NCBI GenBank assembly: GCA_030248215.1
Contig: JASANG010002338.1
Span: 1-64,000 of the forward strand
Direction of reading: 5' to 3'
Origin: Enoplolaimus lenunculus
Taxonomy: Eukaryota > Nematoda > Enoplea > Enoplida > Thoracostomopsidae
Length of the DNA stretch: 64,000 nucleotides
The translations under genes and the position numbers were made by a program. Below are positions 56,701 to 64,000 of the stretch, in pieces (within the stretch, counting starts at the first letter, position 1; every line of letters starts with the position of its first letter). The notes under the pieces are model-generated. The model was not told the DNA's origin and searched no databases. It saw only the letters and a list, made by a program, of their open reading frames with translations.

Positions 56701-59700
56701 AAAGATGCAAGTGTAAGTTGCAGCTGCATGTTCTCGCAGCAAAAACTTGCACGTGTGAATAGGACTTAAGTTCTGCTGTACTACATATGTATAGCAGTAG
56801 TATAGTTAACTCGCAGAGATATAACACCTCACCTCTTCATTCTGATTTGTCATAATGTAACACACGCATAAATTCGCCAATACAATCGCGCTTACATCCA
56901 AAATCTGAAACCGACACGGGCAGTTTTCATAAAACTAGTGTTCGCTAGGTAGACACCAGAAACCTATATCTCCAAGTTGAACCGGCACCATTATCAAACT
57001 TAGCTGCGCCCCGGGTCATGTTAATTATTTGAGCCAGTCAAATCACAGACAGGAACACTGGGGATTTAGAAGATTTAGACACCGGAAGGTTTGGTTGGAC
57101 TTAATCTCTACACTGTGAATTCCTCACAAACCTGTTAAAGTCATGTTTTCAATACCTACTACATTTACCCAAGCAATGCCGGCACAGATTGGTGCACGTA
57201 TATTTGGGGAGTGTGAATTGCTAATACATCAGCACTATCGTCTGGCAAATATTGGGTTTCAAATTGTTCAATAGAAACCACAGATTGTTTTAGTTAGTAA
57301 TGCGTTGGAGAATAGCGCACTTACTGACTCACAATCACTGGTTCGAAATATTTGCTACTTCCACAAAGTACCTACAGGTAATGTACAAGCTGCACTCTAA
57401 AACAAATTTTACCATAGCGTCGTTGACAGCCAGTTCGTTATAATGCATTAAAAAGAGGATCTATGGCAAGAATCTGCAATATTTGACTTGCATAAAATTT
57501 TTATTGCAATAAATATTTTAACCTAAACGTCCAGGTATACAAGTCAAATTTGTGCACAGGGCCACTAATTGAATGCAACGATTTGTTAACGTAAGAAGTT
57601 GTCTACCAGACAACAATGACAGATAAAATACTCTTTTAAATAATCTTTGGGCGATTTTTAATAAAAGCATTTAAAATTTACAGTTTGTATAAAGCTGTAC
57701 TTACTTTATCATAGTGCTTGCTGACTATTGGTTTATAAAACTCTGCTGCTTCGCGAAATTTAGTCTCTTGCATGAACAATACATGCGCCGCGTTTAGTCT
57801 CCATAGTTCGTGTTCGTTGCAAAATTCGGCTGATTTTTGAAATATTTTTTCGACTTGAGGATAATCGTGTAAATCCCAGTAGATTTTAGCTTGACCCATC
57901 AACACTGGTAAGCAGCTGTGGCAAACAGTAGTAAACGCAGCACAATTGATACTCATAAAACGTATGTTTCCGCATAGATTTCATGCGACGCAGCGAAATT
58001 TTGCCCGAAATGTACTACGCACCTTTGCAATTTGAACGTAAAAACGGTTTCTATTTTTTTAACATTATTTATTGAACATCTTTATGATTTTCTTCCAAAT
58101 TTTACCCTACGTACAGATGATGGGACGTTACGATAAGTCGTTGTAGGTGCAAGTTGCGAATAATTTCTTTATAGTTTTTAACATTACAAACTTGGTATGT
58201 ACAGGTCACAGCCTTTGAAAGGTGGTATTCTGCAGTCACCTCGAAACTGTGAACAAGCATAAACTTTTAGCTTTGAATAATATTAGTCTGCTAGCTTTGC
58301 GCAATGCACAAAGTTAGCGAAAGCACAGAAATTTCTATGCAAATTTTCTATTCATAGAACGAAGAACAATCAATCACGTGTATTTCTTAAGAAATTTTTG
58401 TAAACAAAGTAATGGTGGAAATTTGCACAATATACGTATGTGGGGCATTCCAGCTTTAATATATAGATATATAACATGCGAAACTCATTACAAATAGGTA
58501 CGTTCTACGCACTGTTTAAGTATTCGACATGTTCCGCTGAATAGACTAATGACACGAAACTGGAAGCCTCTCATTGCAAGTTTCAGCGGCGGATCCAGAA
58601 GTTTCTGGTGCAGGCCAGTGGCCAGCTCACCTTACTAAGGGGAGCTAAAATATTTTCAGGAGGGGCATTCAAGGGTGTTTAATGAGTTACAAGCAAAGTT
58701 GATAACTTTCTAGGGGGCCCCAAAGTTTTTCAGAGGGGGGGCTGAGCCCCACTAGTCCCCCCTTGGCTGCCGCCCCTGTTCCGGTGGTGAGATGCTTTCT
58801 GTTTTGGAATTCAACATTTTCAAAGCCTGCCGATAAAATATTTTAGTTCTGCTCTCTAGTTGCACCTTAAACATTTAAAACGCGTATTGTATACGTGATA
58901 TCTTTTTACTATTTACTAGGAACACACATAAGCCGCGAGGACATTGTTTCCCTGTCGCCCTTATGAATCCTGGATCTGTCTGTGTTGGCATATGAAAATA
59001 AACTTTGCCAGTACATTTACAATTTTTTATGTTATGACCGCAATTTATTTAAATTTGTGCAACAAAGTGACTCACAACTCTAAAGCTTCATCATAAGCGA
59101 CAATAATTTTCTTGACACTTTCTTCATCACCGTGTTGTCTGAGATCTTGCACCTATAACAGTTTTTGGATCCTAAAGTTACAATATGTAATTGTGTAGTA
59201 TGGCTTTGCGTTCTTCCGCGATATGAACGCACGCTGCTGCGATGCGCCAAGTGTGCGATACGAGCCGAACGATGTGAGGCGAGTGCATGCACGAGAGCAT
59301 CGCTTTCTTGCTGTGCAAGTGAATAAAGAACGAGCGCACGCACAACTGTGGAACGAGTACGATAGCACGAGTTCTGCACGAGTGCACTGCGCAAGTCCTT
59401 GAGTCACCTGCGCAGCACAAGAACGATTCCCGAGTGCACCGCACAATCAAGCATTTAGCAGCGGTGTTTATATATCGGAAGGACTAATAAGCCGTGCTAC
59501 AAATGACTTTACCACGGTCCCAGAACGAACAACCTTTGGTTTCTTGAATAAAATGACTAACTGGCATGGCCCCGCAGTAGAGAGAGGAAAGGGGTTCCTC
59601 AGACCTATTTGAAAATTTTCGTCAACCCTAGAAAAATTTAAGATCCACTTGTACGACCAGACAGCTCACGACACGACACTTCTAAAATGGCTTTATCACT

Positions 59701-60976
59701 CTCTTGCATACCGCGTCTGCTGATCAGGTCAAGTTTCCGCCGTTCAACTAAGGGAAAACTTTACTTGTTAACTTAAAGGGGAATATCGCTTGATACAACT
59801 CGAGAAAGTTAGCATTTTTTGGCGTTTTTCATATCGATCTGTGCCAAGATGTATGCTCATACCTGTTTCATTCCTGCAATTTAAATTTAAATTTCAGCTT
59901 GATCACATTGCACTCTTTGTGTAGTAAAAATCAGCGGAGGGTGAAACATGAGTTTACTTTTAGAGAAACCATTACTGGATGTATAAGGAAGATTTTACAT
60001 GATCCGAGTTGGCTACGGGCCAGAACTATCATTAAAACTGTGGAACCTGAAAACACTTAACAGTATACAGCCAAGCCGTACGGTATAACTGTTCGGCACA
60101 TTTTGAGGCACAGTCAAGACACGTTGCAGTGTGCATCCCGTACATCAAACGGTTTAGGCACGCTGGGGTGTGCGTTAGGCACGATAGTTGTAGCACGGCT
60201 CTTAACTATATAAGACGTGGTACAGCATGCGTTATTACACCTAAATTTACAACCATACGTTTGCCACCATTATGTTGTTGTAGGCATACCACTGATTCTA
60301 TGAATCCCCCAAGTTTAGTAAATTTACAAAAAAAGCAGAGGAATGCACAATTCTAGCGTGTAGTGTCATAGACTACCAGTATTTAAATTTTTGCAACCGT
60401 AGCGTAGTACTTGCCTGTTGTATTGGACGTGATATTTCGGTTCACAAATTGCAAGACGATGAGTTTTCCAGAGACGAATTGTGATACAAGGCTTTTCAAG
60501 TTTAAAGCATCCAACAATCTGAAGATATCTTGAGATGTGAGCAATACAGACCATGGCTCAATTAGCATTAAGGTAAACTTGCAGATTTCGGTAAACTAAC
60601 CTTTTTAGCGAGTTTTCTCAAATTCTCTGTCTGTGATTTTGCCATAACTTCAAATTTTTTATACGCTTCTGCTGGTGAAGTTTGTTGAGTAATCACCGCA
60701 TCAAGATACGCGTACTGATACTGAAATAAAGAATTAAAGAGTAACATTGATTAAGCTTTTGAAACGTAAAGTACGACTTCATTCATACTTAATTATGCAT
60801 AAAGCAACAACTTAACCAAATTATCGTTTTTGAAATATAAGTAAATATATATGATACATACATATATACGCCTTTAGTCACTGATCAAATTTTATGAGTT
60901 ACAGGGTAACAGTTCATGCTTACTTTGCTCAAACTATGATTGTAGGCTAATGTCGCCTCTTTAATATAAAGCAGAT
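53756..60976 (-). CDS. IFT70: IFT70/TTC30 intraflagellar transport protein, C-terminal half, eight exons
   Basis: IFT70 is a TPR protein of the IFT-B complex that carries tubulin and other cargo into cilia. Minus-strand exons: 60976-60924, 60720-60601, 59152-59076, 57915-57705, 56904-56833, 55630-55527, 55208-55000, 53889-53756. Every junction after the first listed exon keeps frame exactly. Marks in order: YLDAVITQQTSPAEAYKKFE, then PVLMGQAKIYWDLHDYPQVE, then NAAHVLFMQETKFREAAEFY, then SAIVLANLCV, then AEELMRKVEKEEE, then FGISRVIKAMEPYPKKLGTD, then NTVTYEARYLKALLLEI and a stop at 53756. This corresponds to human TTC30 from about residue 360 to the end, with strong identity throughout. The gene looks intact. 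Its 5' half must lie beyond the minisatellite to the right or outside the window. A second, broken and inverted copy of its 3' end lies at 30.3-38.6 kb. Confidence 0.95.
54143..54647. mobile_element. hAT MITE in the last IFT70 intron
   Basis: CAGGGTGCGACCGGATACC at the left and GGTATCCGGTTGTGCTCTG at the right, flanked by atacatac and atgcatac (7 of 8). It lies in the part of the intron that is missing from the inverted copy. Confidence 0.8.
55667..56062. mobile_element. ATGTGCCGAT-family MITE, complete, in an IFT70 intron
   Basis: The left end is AAGGATGTGCCGATT and the right end AATCGGCACATCCCT. The interior holds ATCGGCATCGG-type words at both ends around a unique centre. It is the best copy of the family represented at 1654 and 14947. 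hAT is likely from the AGGGATGTGCCGA tip, but the target duplication is unclear. Confidence 0.75.
58585..58782. mobile_element. CAGCGGCGGATCCAG MITE in an IFT70 intron
   Basis: Starts CAGCGGCGGATCCAGAAG and ends GGCTGCCGCCCCTG. Short inverted tips. The interior contains runs of C and G (AGGGGGGGCTGAGCCCC). Confidence 0.6.
59190..59450. repeat. CpG-rich GCACGAG-word patch in an IFT70 intron
   Basis: Dense GCACGAG, GAACGAG, TGCGATGCG and GTGCACTGCGC words, much richer in CpG than the intron. All minus-strand frames are open by composition only. It recalls the CpG-rich filling of the element at 580-975, though I could not find terminal repeats. Confidence 0.5.
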
Positions 60977-61229
60977 CTGTCTTCAGGTTATTACACAGGC
61001 TCAAAGTTGATTCATTTGTTTTTGCGTAAAAAGTATATTTATTTAAGCAGCGGAATTAAGCAATTACTTAAGCATAACTTAGGTAAACAATTGAGTACTA
61101 TTATGAGACTTTGCCGTTAACAATTTTGACATGGTTACAAGTTCTTTAATATTAAGGATTGAACTCTACACGTACGCATTTTGGGCAGTGTTTCAGTACA
61201 GAAGTAAACAACGTTTTCACAATATATTG

Positions 61230-61990
61230 CTAGAAAAAAATGCTCAGCACTTGAGCAAAAAGGGATATGTTTCATATTCCTATTAAAGTATGGTAAACTA
61301 GATCAGCACATTCGCTTTATGTAACCTGGAAAAGTATTAAGAAACAATAGCGGCCAAAATCATGTTAATTATTAATTTTTCTGAAACATCTTGCGGACAG
61401 CAAATCTATTTCTAACATTGAAGTTTTTGACAGGATTTGTTAGCAATTTTCAGAAATTCCTTAGGGTCGCAGAGACATGGCTGAGGTATACCGCTCTTTG
61501 ATTTTGCAAGTTAATCGATGTTGCCAGAATACGGTGCGATTTGTGAGCTTCAATAGTCGTGACTATGCAGTGAAACAGATAAATAACTCGGGTGGGAAAT
61601 GCGCATTACTGTAACAGCCATTATGTTGCCACACAATGCTCTTATGAAATTCAATTAACTATGGTAATACAAAGCCATAGGTAAACTTAATACGTTTTGT
61701 AGAGAACTTCAATATACATTCATGGATTCCAAGCAAAATCTGTCTACATTTCAGAAATAATTTCGCTTTGCATTCAAGAAAAGCACCTGTTTCTTACAAA
61801 AAATATTACAGAAATTTTGCTGTCCGCAGTATGTTTCAGAAAAATTAATAATTAACATGATTTTGGCCGCTATTGTATCTTAATACTTTTCCAGGTTACA
61901 TAAAGCGAATGTGCTGATCTAGTTTACCATACTTTAATAGGAATATGAAACATATCCCTTTTTGCTCAAGTGCTGAGCATTTTTTTCTAG
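61230..61990. mobile_element. Fold-back element with 177-base near-identical arms
   Basis: The left arm 61230-61406 and right arm 61814-61990 are inverted copies differing at only a few positions. Outer tips are CTAGAAAAAAATGCTCAGCA. The 400-base centre has no coding frame of note. The arms are far longer than those of the other MITEs here, and their near identity means a recent insertion or recent arm conversion. No clear target duplication beyond a possible CTAG. Confidence 0.85.
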
Positions 61991-62029
61991 TTTCAACCGC
62001 TTTACCAAGCTGCTGCATTAATCCATGGG

Positions 62030-64000
62030 GGTGACATCGTCCGTTGCGGTGAAGCTAACCGTTTGTGTGAAACCAACCCTTGGGCTGAAACCGACCGTTG
62101 AGGTGAAACCAGCCGTTAGGGTGAAACCAACCTCTGGGGCAAAATTAACCGCTGGGGTAAAATTAACCGCTGGGGTGAAACGAACCCCTGGGGCGAAACG
62201 AACCGTTGGGGCAAAACCAACCGTTGGGGTGAAACCAACCGTTGGGGTGGAACCAACCGCTGGGGTGAAACCAACCGTTGGAGTGAAACCAACCGTTGGG
62301 ATGAAACCGACCGTTGGGGTGAAACCGACCGTTGGGGTGAAACCGACCGTTGGGGTGAAACCGACCGTTGGGGTGAAACCAACCGTTGGGGTGAAACCAA
62401 CCGTTGGGGCAAAACCAACCGTTGGGGCCAAACCAACCGTTGGGGCAAAACCAACCGTTGGGTTGAAACCGACTGTTGGGGTGAGACCAACCGTTGGGGT
62501 GAAACCGACTGTTGGGGTGAGACCAACCGTTGGGGTGAAACCAACCGTTGGGGTAAAACCAACCATTGGGGTGGAACCCACTGTTGTGGTGAAACCATCC
62601 GTTGGAGTGAAACCATCCGTTTGGTGAAGCCAACCGTTGGGGTGAAAACAACCGTTGGGGCAAAACCAACCGTTGGGGTGAAACCAACCGTTGGGGCAAA
62701 ACCAACCGTTGGGGCAAAACCAACCGTTGGGGTGAAACCAACCGTTGGGGTGAAACCAACCGTTGGGGAGAAACCGACTGTTGGGGTGAAACCAACCGTT
62801 GCGGTGAAACCAACCGTTGGGGCAAAACCAACCGTTGGGGCAAAACCAACCGTTGGGGCAAAACTAACCGTTGGGGTGAAACCGACTGTTGGGGTGAAAC
62901 CAACCGTTGGGGTGAAACCAACCGTAAGCTCTATAAAGTGGTGGGGCAAAACCAACCGGAGGTGAAACCAACCGTTGGGGAGAAACCGACTGTTGGGGTG
63001 AAACCAACCGTTGGGATGAAACCAACCGTTGGGGTGAAACCAACCGTTGGGGCCAAAACAACCGTTGGGGCAAAACCAACCGTTGGGGTGAAACCGACTG
63101 TTGTGGTGAAACCATCCGTTGGAGTGAAACCATCCGTTTGGTGAAGCCAACCGTTGGGGTGAAACCGACTGTTGGGGTGAAACCAACCGTTGGGGTGAAA
63201 CCAACCGTAAGCTCTATAAAGTGGTGGGGCAAAACCAACCGGAGGTGAAACCAACCGTTGGGGAGAAACCGACTGTTGGGGTGAAACCAACCGTTGCGGT
63301 GAAACCAACCGTTGGGGCAAAACCAACCGTTGGGGCAAAACCAACCGTTGGGGCAAAACTAACCGTTGGGGTGAAACCAACCGTTGGGGTGAAACCAACC
63401 GTTGGGGTGAATCCGACTGTTGGGGTGAAACCAACCGTTGGGGTGAAACCAACCGTAAGCTCTATAAAGTGGTGGGGCAAAACCAACCGTTGGGGCAAAA
63501 CCGTTGGGGCCAAACCAACCGTTGGGGCAAAACCAACCGTTGGGGCAAAACCAACCGTTGGGGCAAAACCAACCGTTGGGGTGAAACCGACTGTTGGGGT
63601 GAGACCAACCGTTGGGGTGAAACCGACTGTTGGGGTGAGACCAACCGTTGGGGTGAAACCAACCGTTGGGGTAAAACCAACCATTGGGGTGGAACCCACT
63701 GTTGTGGTGAAACCATCCGTTGGAGTGAAACCAACCGTTGGGGTGAAACCAACCGTTGGGGCAAAACCAACCGTTGGGGCCAAACCAACCGTTGGGGTGA
63801 AACCAACCGTAAGCTCTATAAAGTGGTGGGGCAAAACCAACCGTTGGGGCAAAACCGTTGGGGCCAAACCAACCGTTGGGGCAAAACCAACCGTTGGGGG
63901 CAAAACCAACCGTTGGGGTGAAACCGACTGTTGGGGTGAGACCAACCGTTGTGGTGAAACCGACTGTTGGGGTGAGACCAACCGTTGGGGTGAAACCGAC
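62030..64000. repeat. 18-base minisatellite with higher-order structure, runs off the window
   Basis: The unit CCAACCGTTGGGGTGAAA, with GGGGCAAAA and GACTGTTGG variants, is repeated about 100 times. Because the unit is a multiple of three and lacks stops in most frames, long open frames appear on both strands (up to 362 codons of TVGFTP, NGWFHP or QRLVSP repeats). These are not evidence of coding. The interrupter GTAAGCTCTATAAAGTGGTG occurs four times (about 62926, 63206, 63452, 63807), and GAAACCATCCGTTGGAGTGA marks another repeat within it. Confidence 0.95.

Noticed and set aside
59080-59450. Overlapping minus-strand frames of 90-104 codons in the IFT70 intron
   Set aside because: Three frames are open at once, which is a mark of composition; the true exon here is 59152-59076.
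62116-63204. Minus-strand open frame of 362 codons
   Set aside because: It is the 18-base minisatellite read through; equally long frames exist on the other strand and in other phases.
1-64000. CRISPR arrays or bacterial operons
   Set aside because: Intron-containing conserved eukaryotic genes, MITEs and minisatellites throughout; the tandem repeats have no spacers.

Overview
This window is AT-rich animal nuclear DNA. It carries small exons separated by introns of a few hundred bases, GT-AG splice sites, and many kinds of non-autonomous DNA transposons and minisatellites. Three conserved eukaryotic genes are recognisable, all on the minus strand: condensin subunit NCAPG, the spindle-midzone microtubule bundler PRC1/Ase1, and the ciliary transport protein IFT70/TTC30. 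A ciliary gene with this repeat load points to an invertebrate metazoan. I cannot place the species further from the sequence.

Layout from left to right. 0-2.2 kb: two transposon-like elements side by side, then two NCAPG exons. 2.4-9.6 kb: a direct repeat pair flanks a second set of NCAPG exons (6.1-7.2 kb) and two look-alike candidate exons (7.9-8.2 kb). The NCAPG exons are out of order relative to the protein: the later part of the protein lies 5' of the earlier part. 10-14.5 kb: PRC1. 16.9-17.6 kb: two short plus-strand reading frames, one with a clear signal peptide. 18.8-30 kb: a repeat nest with two families of tandem units carrying tRNA-like sequences, a 65-75 bp minisatellite, and a decayed Ty3/gypsy pol fossil.

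30.2-38.6 kb: an inverted, partial second copy of the 3' end of IFT70, split by a 7.5 kb block with no credible gene. That block has clustered TGACTAG-type motifs, a recurring CACCATGTTTATT motif and a cluster of CCAAT boxes. 40-42 kb: a minisatellite. 42.1-42.9 kb: an intronless single-pass membrane protein of unknown function. 43-53.5 kb: no gene seen, but dense MITEs. 53.7-61 kb: the intact 3' part of IFT70, eight exons with every splice phase consistent. 61.2-62 kb: a fold-back element with near-identical 177 bp arms. 62-64 kb and beyond: an 18 bp minisatellite with higher-order structure, lying where the 5' part of IFT70 would otherwise follow.

The genes do not form an operon. NCAPG and PRC1 both act in mitosis and IFT70 in cilia, but their proximity need not mean anything. 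Protein matches were made from memory of family sequences, not by a search.
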